A DNA stretch of 27,936 nt from Paludibacteraceae bacterium (GTDB lineage: Bacteria; Bacteroidota; Bacteroidia; Bacteroidales; Paludibacteraceae): positions 1 through 27,936 of the forward strand of contig JAFXWI010000010.1 in the NCBI GenBank assembly GCA_017542915.1, written 5' to 3'. Below are positions 8,428 through 15,892 of the stretch, in pieces. The position numbers were made by a program, and so were the translations under genes. The notes below the pieces were generated by a model. The model saw only the letters and a list, made by a program, of their open reading frames with translations, was not told the DNA's origin and did no database searches. Within the stretch, counting starts at the first letter, position 1, and the number at the start of each line of letters is the position of its first letter.

Positions 8428-8459
8428 TTTGTGTATGTCGCAAAAAAGCAGTACCTTTG
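8428..8459 (+). promoter_or_regulatory. Bacteroidota-type promoter for the endonuclease pair
   Basis: TTTG at 8428-8431, 20-bp spacer, TACCTTTG at 8452-8459. The stretch CAAAAAAGCAGTACCTTTGC is identical to that of the promoter at 1358-1389. It starts 14 bp after the lpdA stop. Confidence 0.87.
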
Positions 8460-8513
8460 CAGACTGTTTCAAAAGGAACGGTTGAAATGCGACATATGAA
8501 TAAATTTAATAGT

Positions 8514-10286
8514 ATGAAAAAACATATTCTTTTTCTTGCGGCGCTGTGTATGTCGTCGCTGATGATGCTGGCTGCTACGGTGACCCCACCGGCAGATATT
8601 CCGGCGTATTGGGCAAGTGTAGATGGTAAATCGGGTGCGACCCTCTGGTCGGCAGTGAGTGCCGCTACCTGCAAGAACTATCAATCAATCGGTTACAAAG
8701 GTTTGTATTCCGCGTATCTCAAGACCGATGTGTATCCTGCGGACTCGGTGGGCAAAGCCGGTAAGATTTGGGATATGTACGGTGAGTGCGTGTTTGCCAC
8801 TTCCAATACCTGCGGTAGTTATAATGGCGTATGCGATTGTTATAACCGTGAGCACTCGATCCCGCAGTCTTGGTGGGGTGGAGGTACCAATGGTATCGGA
8901 AACGATATTTTCCATGTACTGCCTACGGACGGTAAGATCAATGGTGTGCGTTCGAACTACGAGTACGGAGAGGTGAACGGCGGTACCAATTGGCGAGGCA
9001 ATAAATACGGCGCTGCCGGTTCTTGGTCCACAGACAAAAAGACCATCGCTTCCGCTGCCGGTGAGTCGGTCAACGGTTCGGGGAATGTGTTCGAACCCAA
9101 ACCTCAATATAAGGGGGATTGGGCCCGTGGTATCATGGGTACGATCGTTAAATGGCAGCAATCGAATCTGACGACAGGCAATAATTTCTTTAGCGGAACC
9201 TATACCGCTTCCGGCTATTTCGGTCTGACCAAGAAAGCTGTGGTGCTGCTCATGAAGTGGCATCGCGAAGATCCGGTGTCGCAGAAAGAGATCGACCGTA
9301 ATAACGGTATCCAGCAGACGCAGGGAAACCGCAATCCCTTTATCGATTATCCCTATCTGGCGGAGTATATCTGGGGAGAACATGCCGGTGAGACAATCGA
9401 TATGAACTACCTCATGCCGAGTACCGATCCGCTGTTCGTGCCGGGCGTGAGCGATGGTCAGAGGACGTTCGTGCCGCCTATCCCGGGTGCTATGTACGGC
9501 GTGACATGGTCGGCTAACGGCGAGGTACTGTCGGTAGACTCGATAGCCGAAGAGGTACCTATCTTGGCGCTGCCGGATGATCCGGTTTCGTGTTCGGAAG
9601 AGAGTAATATCTTCATGGGTTGGACCACAGCTCCTATCGCTGATTCCACGGATGAGGCTCCGCTGCTCTACAAAGTGCCGGCTGATTTCCCGCCGGTAAC
9701 CGAGGATGTGACCTATTATGCAGTCTTTGCGAAAGCTCAGAGCGGCGGTTCGTCTTCTCCGGCTGAGTACCGCTTTGATGCGGATCATCAGGAGGGTTGG
9801 ACCAATACGGCGCCCAACAAAGGTTCGTATTGGCTCTTAGACCAAGGTAAGAGCATCGTCTCGCCGGAGGTGGATTTGGCAGGATTGGAGTCTATCGTCG
9901 TGAAGATGCGTACGTATGGAGGCACACAATACGACCAACTCGATATCCATGAGGCAGATGGCAAACTGACCACCATGGAGGCAACGAAGGGTTCGACCAT
10001 GACCGAATATACATGGAATAACAACCTCTATATCGCCGGAACCTCCGCGCTGACCTTTACCTGCGCTAATGGAGCAGCCAACAAGGGTCTCGGTATCGAG
10101 TCCATCGTGATCAACGCTACCGGTTCGGCTACTACCTACAGCCGGTATATCACCGCCTGTCAGGAAACGACGGAGGTAGAGCTGGTGGCAAGTCCGACCA
10201 GCGCCCGTAAGGTACTCGTAGGAGGACAGATATATATCCTGCATAACGAACAGTTATTCAATATCCAAGGTCAACGTGTGAAATGA
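8514..10286 (+). CDS. Secreted endonuclease I family protein (copy 1)
   Basis: 590 residues from the ATG at 8514, chosen because MKKHILFLAALCMSSLMML is a signal peptide and lies downstream of the promoter; ATGs at 8487 and 8496 are in frame, and the frame also extends back into lpdA but only as a shadow. Residues ~60-375 match the endonuclease I (EndA/Vvn) nuclease family: CYNREHSIPQSW with Glu113-His114 as the metal/catalytic pair, then FHVLPTDGKINGVRSN with Asn143, and EIDRNN...NRNPFIDYPYLAEYIWG. The family cleaves DNA (and RNA) non-specifically outside the cytosol. A cysteine-containing domain follows (YGVTWSANGEVL...CSEESNIFMGWTTAPI...YYAVFAK, a bacterial surface-repeat type), then a beta-sandwich (~420-560), then the tail GGQIYI...NIQGQRVK. 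Likely roles are nutrient DNA scavenging or matrix degradation. Confidence 0.88.
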   Translation: MKKHILFLAALCMSSLMMLAATVTPPADIPAYWASVDGKSGATLWSAVSAATCKNYQSIGYKGLYSAYLKTDVYPADSVGKAGKIWDMYGECVFATSNTCGSYNGVCDCYNREHSIPQSWWGGGTNGIGNDIFHVLPTDGKINGVRSNYEYGEVNGGTNWRGNKYGAAGSWSTDKKTIASAAGESVNGSGNVFEPKPQYKGDWARGIMGTIVKWQQSNLTTGNNFFSGTYTASGYFGLTKKAVVLLMKWHREDPVSQKEIDRNNGIQQTQGNRNPFIDYPYLAEYIWGEHAGETIDMNYLMPSTDPLFVPGVSDGQRTFVPPIPGAMYGVTWSANGEVLSVDSIAEEVPILALPDDPVSCSEESNIFMGWTTAPIADSTDEAPLLYKVPADFPPVTEDVTYYAVFAKAQSGGSSSPAEYRFDADHQEGWTNTAPNKGSYWLLDQGKSIVSPEVDLAGLESIVVKMRTYGGTQYDQLDIHEADGKLTTMEATKGSTMTEYTWNNNLYIAGTSALTFTCANGAANKGLGIESIVINATGSATTYSRYITACQETTEVELVASPTSARKVLVGGQIYILHNEQLFNIQGQRVK

Positions 10287-11977
10287 AAAATAGATTTCAA
10301 ATTTCAAGTTTCAAATTACAAATGCTATTCGCTTTCTGCTTGTTTTTAGGACAAGCCAAAGCGAACGTAGTGATCGGTGTAGCCGCTGTTCCGGAGCATT
10401 ATTACGACGGTGTGGATACCAAGAAGTCCGCCGATAATATCCTCAATGCCCTCTGCGACATCATCGATAATCATACGGTGATCTCGTATGACGGTTTGGA
10501 ACCCTATTACGAGCAGACGGATTTCTATGCCGACTCCTTGTGGGACATGTATTCGACCTGTCATTTTACGATGGCAGATGCCAATACCCCGCAGAAAGCC
10601 GTGTGCGACGGATGGAACAAAGAGCACGTCGTTTGTCAGTCTTGGCTCGGCTCCGGACCGATGGTCTCCGATCTCTTCAACGTCTATCCCACCGATGCGC
10701 GTATCAATAACCTGCGCTCTAATTATCCGTACGGCGTCGTCAGCTCTTTCAGTGGTTTCTCCAAAGACCCCGAGCACCACGGTTTAGGCAAACTCGGTAC
10801 CTCCACCACCAGCAGAGCAGGTACTGTCTATGAGCCGGACGATAACTACAAAGGTGATTTCGCGCGCACGTTCTTTTATATGGTAGCGCGATACCGCTCC
10901 AATAGCCTCAATGCCGGCAACGGGTCGAAGATGTTCAGCTCTTCGCCTACGAACCTCACCGCATATAGCCTCTCTTTCCTGCTGAATTGGCATCGTCAGG
11001 ATCCCGTCTCGCAGAAAGAGATAGACCGAAACCAAGCGGTGTACGGCATTCAGCATAATCGTAATCCGTTCATTGACTATCCTGAACTCGTTGAGTATAT
11101 CTGGGGCAATAAGGTCGGTCAGACGGTCGATCTGTCGTCGATGACGCCTACTTGCGAGGGAGGAGGGTACGATCCCTCTCACGTCACCAAATATGGTGTG
11201 ACGTGGTCGGTTTGCGGTACGGTGCTTTATACGGATTCGGTCATCGCCGGTCGTGCCCTTACCGCTTTCCCGTCTGCGCCTGTCTCTTGCTCTGAGACCA
11301 GCGACACTTTCATGGGTTGGACCACAGCGCCTATCGAGGGCACTACCGATCAAGCGCCTGTCCTCTATAAGATGCCTGCTGACGTACCTGCTGTCTCAGC
11401 GGATATGACCCTCTATGCTGTCTTTGCTCATGGAGAGCAAGGTGGTGTCATCACTCCTATGGTCTATACATACGACGCGGATCATACGGAGGGATGGACC
11501 AACACCGCTTCGATGAGCGGCTCTTACTGGCTCCTCGATAAAGGCAAGGAGCTGACCTCGCCGGAGATAGAACTTGCCGGTCTCTCGTCTATCGAAGTGA
11601 ATATCCGCACCTATGGCGGTACGCAGTATTGTAACCTCGATGTCAAAGCCGGTCAGACCCAGATAGCGACGATCGTAGCCATCAATGGTAAGACCCTCAG
11701 CGACTATACATGGACCAATACGCAGCCGCTTTCCGGACGTGCACCGCTGACCTTCTCCACGAACTATAACACTGGTCAAGGTATCGGCTTCACCCGCGTC
11801 GTCATCAACGCTACCGGATCCGGCATCTCCTATTCGGAGTACCTCACCTCCTGCGGTTCGACGGGCATTGATGCGACCACCTTGGACGTTCCTGCGCGTA
11901 AGTATCTCCGTTCGGGACAGTTGTTCATTCAAGTAGGAGAGAGCATCTTCACCATCACCGGTCAACGCATACATTGA
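10283..11977 (+). CDS. Secreted endonuclease I family protein (copy 2)
   Basis: 564 residues; its ATG overlaps the stop of copy 1 (ATGA at 10283), so the pair is co-translated. Domain order is the same as in copy 1: signal segment (LFAFCLFLGQAKA), nuclease domain, MGWTTAPI surface-repeat domain, beta-sandwich with the shared TYGGTQY and INATGSG motifs, and the tail SGQLFI...TITGQRIH. The core motif is WNKEHVVCQSW (Glu114-His115 kept, Arg to Lys before it), and the second motif reads FNVYPTDARINNLRSN (His replaced by Asn in the FHVLP position, Asn142 kept). It may differ in activity or substrate from copy 1. The N-terminus before the hydrophobic core (FQISSFKLQM) is encoded by 7-bp tandem repeats. 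Two paralogues in tandem indicate a local duplication followed by divergence. Confidence 0.86.
   Translation: MKNRFQISSFKLQMLFAFCLFLGQAKANVVIGVAAVPEHYYDGVDTKKSADNILNALCDIIDNHTVISYDGLEPYYEQTDFYADSLWDMYSTCHFTMADANTPQKAVCDGWNKEHVVCQSWLGSGPMVSDLFNVYPTDARINNLRSNYPYGVVSSFSGFSKDPEHHGLGKLGTSTTSRAGTVYEPDDNYKGDFARTFFYMVARYRSNSLNAGNGSKMFSSSPTNLTAYSLSFLLNWHRQDPVSQKEIDRNQAVYGIQHNRNPFIDYPELVEYIWGNKVGQTVDLSSMTPTCEGGGYDPSHVTKYGVTWSVCGTVLYTDSVIAGRALTAFPSAPVSCSETSDTFMGWTTAPIEGTTDQAPVLYKMPADVPAVSADMTLYAVFAHGEQGGVITPMVYTYDADHTEGWTNTASMSGSYWLLDKGKELTSPEIELAGLSSIEVNIRTYGGTQYCNLDVKAGQTQIATIVAINGKTLSDYTWTNTQPLSGRAPLTFSTNYNTGQGIGFTRVVINATGSGISYSEYLTSCGSTGIDATTLDVPARKYLRSGQLFIQVGESIFTITGQRIH
10294..10321 (+). repeat. 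ATTTCAA heptamer x4 in the signal peptide of nuclease copy 2
   Basis: ATTTCAA, ATTTCAA, GTTTCAA, ATTACAA form the codons for residues ~4-13. Seven is not a multiple of three, so a change by one or two units would shift the frame just after the start codon. Confidence 0.8.
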
Positions 11978-12060
11978 CCCGTAGTGAGAGCTTTTGTCGA
12001 ACAAGAAATAGTCATAATCGCTTAAAATATGCGAATATTTGCTAAAAAATGTCGCAATTA

Positions 12061-12092
12061 TTTGCATAAATGAAAAAAAAGCAGTAATTTTG
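12061..12092 (+). promoter_or_regulatory. Bacteroidota-type promoter for the export operon
   Basis: TTTG at 12061-12064, 20-bp spacer, TAATTTTG at 12085-12092, preceded by AAAAAAAAGCAG as in the other promoters. The leader to the ATG at 12134 is about 35 nt. Confidence 0.82.
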
Positions 12093-12133
12093 TGGCTGAT
12101 TTTGTAATTGGGTAGAAAAATATTTTGTGAATA

Positions 12134-13624
12134 ATGAATAGTAAAAGGTATTTATTGTTTCTTCTGGCTGCCATCTCTATGTCAGTCAGTTTGTCTGCCG
12201 GTGATACCGTGCGGTACACGCTTCAGCAGTGTCGCGAGATGGCTTTGAGCAACAGTGCAAGCTCGCGTGCTCAGGAGTCTTCCGTCCTTGCTGCTAAGTA
12301 TAATCGTCAGGCAGCTTTAGCAGCTATGTTCCCTCATGTGAGTGCGAACGGCGGTTATATGTGGAATTCGCGTCAGGCTCATCTTTTAGCGGATCAGACG
12401 GAGTTTGCCCTTGGTACAGCCTCTGTTCATGGTGACGGCTCGGCTTCCTTTGATTGGAATAGTACGACAGCGCTGAGTAGATTGATCGACATGACTTCGG
12501 GTACGATTTTTCAAAAGCCCTTGATGGACATCGCGAACCAAGCCGGTCAGACCCTTGCGAACACGTACAAACATCTGTACGATGCGTTGACCCTTGATAT
12601 GCAGCACATCCTCGTAGCACAAGTGGGTATTCGTCAGCCGATCTGGGTCGGCGGACGCTTGATTCAGCTGTACAAGATCTCCAAGTCTGCCGAGAAATTA
12701 GCGCGTTTCCGTTCGGATGCCAAGCACGATGAGATCATCGGCAAGGTGGACGAAGCCTATTGGAGAGTCGTTTCTGTGGAGCATAAGAAAGAGCTCGCAA
12801 ATCAGTATTACAACCTGCTCGTACAACTGGAGAGCGATGTCAATGAGGCGGTGAACGAAGGTATGGCTACCAAGTCGGATCTGCTCAAAGTGACTGCCAA
12901 ACGCGGTGAGGCGGAGGTAAAGAAACTGCAAGCCGAGAACGGTCTGATCCTTTCCCGTATGGCCTTGGCTCAGGTCTGCGGTCTGCCGCTGATGGATCAA
13001 TTTGAAGTAGATGACAGCGGGCTGAACGAGACCTCTTTGGCTGCGCCTCGTATCAACGCGGAGTTGTACGTAGAGCGTCGTCATGAGCTTCAGATGGTAG
13101 AGGAGGCAGAGAAAATTGCCAAGAGTACCGCTAAGATAGCTTCCGCAGGTCTGCAACCGAATGTGGTTGCTTCTGCCAACTATATCTGGTCGAATCCGAA
13201 TGTGGAAAATGGTTTCAGCCATACGTGGAACGCCAAAGGTTTCTTCTCGGTGGGCGTAGTGGTCAACGTGCCGATCGCTCATGCGGATGATATATTGCGC
13301 TACAAAGCCGCCAAAGAGGCAGCCAAAGTAGCGAGTCTTCGTACCGAAGAGACCCGTGAACTGCTGACGCTGCAGACCACACAGGCTAATCAGAAACTGA
13401 TGGAGGCGCAGCAGAAAGTGGCGTTGGCTCGTTTGAACGAAGCGAATGCTGATGAGGTGCTCCGTATGGCGCGTGAGTCGTATGACGCCGGAATGATTAC
13501 TTCTTCCGAACTCATGGCTGCGCAGACCAATTGGATGTCCGCAGCTTCCGACCGCATCGATGCCGAGACGGAGGCTAAGACCACCGAAACGACCCTCAAA
13601 CGGTATATGGGAGAGTTGGAATGA
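12134..13624 (+). CDS. TolC-family outer-membrane efflux protein
   Basis: 496 residues with a signal peptide (MNSKRYLLFLLAAISMSVSLSAG). The body is the alpha-helical, Ala/Gln/Glu-rich pattern of outer-membrane factors: YTLQQCREMALSNS at the mature N-terminus (typical of the first TolC repeat), VDEAYWRVVSVEHKKELANQYYNLL, and a second half with ILRYKAAKEAAKVASLRTEETRELLTLQTTQA and a YDAGMITSSELMAAQTNW stretch that is highly typical of the family. It forms the trimeric channel across the outer membrane and outer periplasm. It heads an operon with an adaptor and two ABC-2 permeases; spacing to the adaptor is ~40 bp, filled by a heptamer repeat. Substrate unknown. Confidence 0.92.
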   Translation: MNSKRYLLFLLAAISMSVSLSAGDTVRYTLQQCREMALSNSASSRAQESSVLAAKYNRQAALAAMFPHVSANGGYMWNSRQAHLLADQTEFALGTASVHGDGSASFDWNSTTALSRLIDMTSGTIFQKPLMDIANQAGQTLANTYKHLYDALTLDMQHILVAQVGIRQPIWVGGRLIQLYKISKSAEKLARFRSDAKHDEIIGKVDEAYWRVVSVEHKKELANQYYNLLVQLESDVNEAVNEGMATKSDLLKVTAKRGEAEVKKLQAENGLILSRMALAQVCGLPLMDQFEVDDSGLNETSLAAPRINAELYVERRHELQMVEEAEKIAKSTAKIASAGLQPNVVASANYIWSNPNVENGFSHTWNAKGFFSVGVVVNVPIAHADDILRYKAAKEAAKVASLRTEETRELLTLQTTQANQKLMEAQQKVALARLNEANADEVLRMARESYDAGMITSSELMAAQTNWMSAASDRIDAETEAKTTETTLKRYMGELE

Positions 13625-13659
13625 TAGTTGAAAGTTTAAAGTTGATAGTTGAAAGTTTA
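13625..13659 (+). repeat. TAGTTGA/AAGTTTA heptamer x5 between tolC-like and hlyD-like genes
   Basis: Five heptamers (TAGTTGA, AAGTTTA, AAGTTGA, TAGTTGA, AAGTTTA) occupy the whole spacer directly after the TGA stop. The same unit occurs again at 14661-14702 and, in reverse orientation, at 23492-23519. Confidence 0.85.
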
Positions 13660-13664
13660 GCAAT

Positions 13665-14660
13665 ATGAAAAAGGAAAAAGAAGGAAGTCTGCTCTTAGGC
13701 GTTGTAGCGCTGTTGGCAGTGATCATCATTGTAGCGCTGGTAGGTATCTTGGCGCTCGAACCCGAGAAAATTCTGGTGCAGGGAGAAGCGGAAGCTGCCG
13801 AGTACCGTGTGTCCGGTAAAGTGCCCGGCCGTGTGGAGATGTATCTCGTCGAGGAGGGCGAACAAGTACGCAAAGGTGACACCTTAGTGATCATCTATTC
13901 GCCGGAGGTAGAGGCAAAGAAAGATCAGGCTTTGGCAGCCCGTCGTATGGCTGAGGCTGTGAATGACAAAGCCAAGAACGGAGCACAGCCCGAGCAGATC
14001 GAGGGTGCTTATGAGTTGTACCAGAAAGCGTTGGCAGGTGAGGAGATCTACCGTAAGAGCTACGAGCGTGTACAGCGTTTGTTTGAGAAAGGTGTGGTCA
14101 GCGAGCAGAAACGCGATGAGGTAGAGGCGCAGTATAAAGCCGCTTCGGCTACCGTCAAAGCTGCTAAGAGTCAGTACGACATGGCGCTTTCCGGTGCTCG
14201 CGCTGAGGACAAAGAGGCTGCACGAGCTCAGGTAGCGCGAGTAGATGGAATGCTCAAGGAATTGGCTGCGGCAGAGGCTGAGCGTTATCTCCTGTCGCCT
14301 TGCGACGGTGAGGTGAGCGAGTGTTTCCCCAAAGTAGGTGAATTGGTAGGACAGGGTAGTCCTGTCATGGCAATCTTGGATTTGACAGATGTATGGTTCA
14401 CTTTCTCCGTGCGCGAAGATATGTTGGACGGTTTCCGTAAGGGTAGCCAGATAGATGTCCGTATTCCGGCGCTAGGCGAGGACAAGACCTACCCGGTAGT
14501 GGTTACCTATATCAAGGCGATGGGTACCTACGCTACTTGGCGTACCACCAAACAAAATGGCGGCTATGATGTGCGTACCTTCGATGTGAAGTGTCGTCCC
14601 GTTACTCCTATTGACGGTCTGCGTCCGGGTATGACTGCTCTGGTGATGGAGAAGAAGTAA
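13665..14660 (+). CDS. HlyD-family membrane fusion (adaptor) protein
   Basis: 331 residues. One N-terminal membrane segment (LLLGVVALLAVIIIVALVGILAL, ~8-30), then a first half-lipoyl motif (EYRVSGKVPGRVEMYLVEEGEQVRKGDTLVII), a long charged coiled-coil hairpin (~60-185, rich in Ala/Lys/Glu/Gln), the second half-lipoyl motif (YLLSPCDGEVSECFPKVGELVGQGSPVMAIL) and a beta-barrel domain with GLRPGMTALV near the end. Such adaptors bridge an inner-membrane transporter to a TolC-like channel. Its neighbours on both sides are those partners. Confidence 0.92.
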   Translation: MKKEKEGSLLLGVVALLAVIIIVALVGILALEPEKILVQGEAEAAEYRVSGKVPGRVEMYLVEEGEQVRKGDTLVIIYSPEVEAKKDQALAARRMAEAVNDKAKNGAQPEQIEGAYELYQKALAGEEIYRKSYERVQRLFEKGVVSEQKRDEVEAQYKAASATVKAAKSQYDMALSGARAEDKEAARAQVARVDGMLKELAAAEAERYLLSPCDGEVSECFPKVGELVGQGSPVMAILDLTDVWFTFSVREDMLDGFRKGSQIDVRIPALGEDKTYPVVVTYIKAMGTYATWRTTKQNGGYDVRTFDVKCRPVTPIDGLRPGMTALVMEKK

Positions 14661-14702
14661 TAGTTGATAGTTGAGAGTTGAAAGTTGATAGTTGAAAGTT
14701 GA
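14661..14702 (+). repeat. TAGTTGA/AAGTTGA heptamer x6 before the first permease
   Basis: Six heptamers follow the adaptor's stop codon immediately; a seventh partial unit (AAGTTGAAA, from 14709) contains the TTG used as start codon of the next gene. Confidence 0.85.
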
Positions 14703-14711
14703 ATTTGTAAG

Positions 14712-15887
14712 TTGAAAGAGATTTTCCATTATATTTGGCAGGTCACGCTGCGTGAGTTACAGCGCATCGTCTCTCGTCCCTTGTACCTCACTGCGTCAGT
14801 GGGAGCATTCCTGTTCTCCCTGTTCTTCTTCATGACGCTGATGAAAGCCGGTGCTGCGGAAGAGATGCCTGTGGCGGTGGTGGATATGGATCAGTCCTCT
14901 ATCTCCCGTCGCCTTGCGCATGAGATGCAGGCTACGCCCTCGGTGAATATCCAGCTCGTTACCAATAACTACGCAGAGGCACGCGATGCGATGCAGCAGG
15001 GTAAGATCTATGGTATCCTTGTTGTTCCGCACGGTTTCTATAGCAATTTGGCTTCCCTCAAACGTCCGCGAGTGGATTTCTACGTGACGAATGCCTATAC
15101 GGTGGGCGGAAACACGGCGTACAAGCAGATGTTGACGATTGTGAACCTCATCTCCGGTGCTTTCCAGCGCGAGGTATTGCGTAAGAAAGGTATGACCGAT
15201 GATATCATCATGCATCGTATTCAGCCCGTGAGCATCGATGCGCATATGGTAGCGAACCCGTGGGGTAACTACACCATCTATCTGGTGAGCACCGTGCTGC
15301 CGGGTATATTGGGCGTGATTGCGTTGATGCTGACGGTCTTTGCGGTGGGGTTTGAGCTTAAGAGCAGAACTTCACGAGAGTGGCTTCGTACGGCCGGAGG
15401 TAACTACACGATTGCTATGATCGGTAAGTTACTGCCTTTTACGGTGATTTACATGGCATTGGGTGTTGTTTGCTACGCGGTGATGTTTAACATGTTCGGC
15501 TTTCCAGTATTGGGCAGCCACTGGCGTTTACTCTTCGGTCTGCTGCTGTTCATCATGGCAATGGAGGTGATGGGTATCGTGCTCATCGGCTTGCTGCCGA
15601 CGCTGCGTGATGCTATTTCCGTCGGTGCCTTGTACTCGATGTTGGGCTTCTCGCTCTCCGGATTTACGTATCCGGTGATAGGAATGTTACCGCCCGTACA
15701 GGCATTGAGTTGGCTTGAACCGCTGCGCCATTACTACGTCATCTATGTGAACGAGGCACTGATGGGTGCTCCGGCTATCAATAGTACCCCGGCGGCACTA
15801 ATGTTGGTTGCCTTTATTGTCCCTGCGCTTTGTGTGGCACCCCGTCTGCACCGTGCGCTTATTTATCAGAATTATCCGCTTAAATAG
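14712..15887 (+). CDS. ABC-2 type permease (YhhJ/YbhR-like), TTG start
   Basis: 391 residues. An N-terminal membrane helix (~22-42) is followed by a large extracytoplasmic domain (~50-185; MPVAVVDMDQSSISRRLAHEM and GKIYGILVVPHGF are typical of the ABC2_membrane_3 class) and then five or so membrane segments, with LRHYYVIYVNEALMG near the C-terminus. No ATG precedes the conserved N-terminus (KEIFHYIWQVTLRELQRIVSRP) in frame, and a TGA lies at 14700-14702, so TTG at 14712 is the most likely start. The ATPase that should energise it is not in the operon. With the HlyD and TolC genes it resembles the YhiI/YhhJ and YbhG/YbhFSR export systems; substrate unknown. Confidence 0.88.
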   Translation: MKEIFHYIWQVTLRELQRIVSRPLYLTASVGAFLFSLFFFMTLMKAGAAEEMPVAVVDMDQSSISRRLAHEMQATPSVNIQLVTNNYAEARDAMQQGKIYGILVVPHGFYSNLASLKRPRVDFYVTNAYTVGGNTAYKQMLTIVNLISGAFQREVLRKKGMTDDIIMHRIQPVSIDAHMVANPWGNYTIYLVSTVLPGILGVIALMLTVFAVGFELKSRTSREWLRTAGGNYTIAMIGKLLPFTVIYMALGVVCYAVMFNMFGFPVLGSHWRLLFGLLLFIMAMEVMGIVLIGLLPTLRDAISVGALYSMLGFSLSGFTYPVIGMLPPVQALSWLEPLRHYYVIYVNEALMGAPAINSTPAALMLVAFIVPALCVAPRLHRALIYQNYPLK

Positions 15888-15892
15888 ATAGT

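Noticed and set aside
8271..8513. N-terminal extension of the first endonuclease into lpdA
   Set aside because: The frame is open but overlaps lpdA out of frame and lies upstream of the promoter; the signal peptide begins at 8514.
8685..9788. Minus-strand open frame (367 codons) antisense to the first endonuclease
   Set aside because: Arg/His/Ile-rich composition typical of a shadow frame; the plus strand has clear nuclease motifs.
11960..11979. Hairpin GGTCAA/TTGACC over the stop of the second endonuclease as a terminator
   Set aside because: Only 6 bp with an 8-nt loop and no T-tract directly after it.
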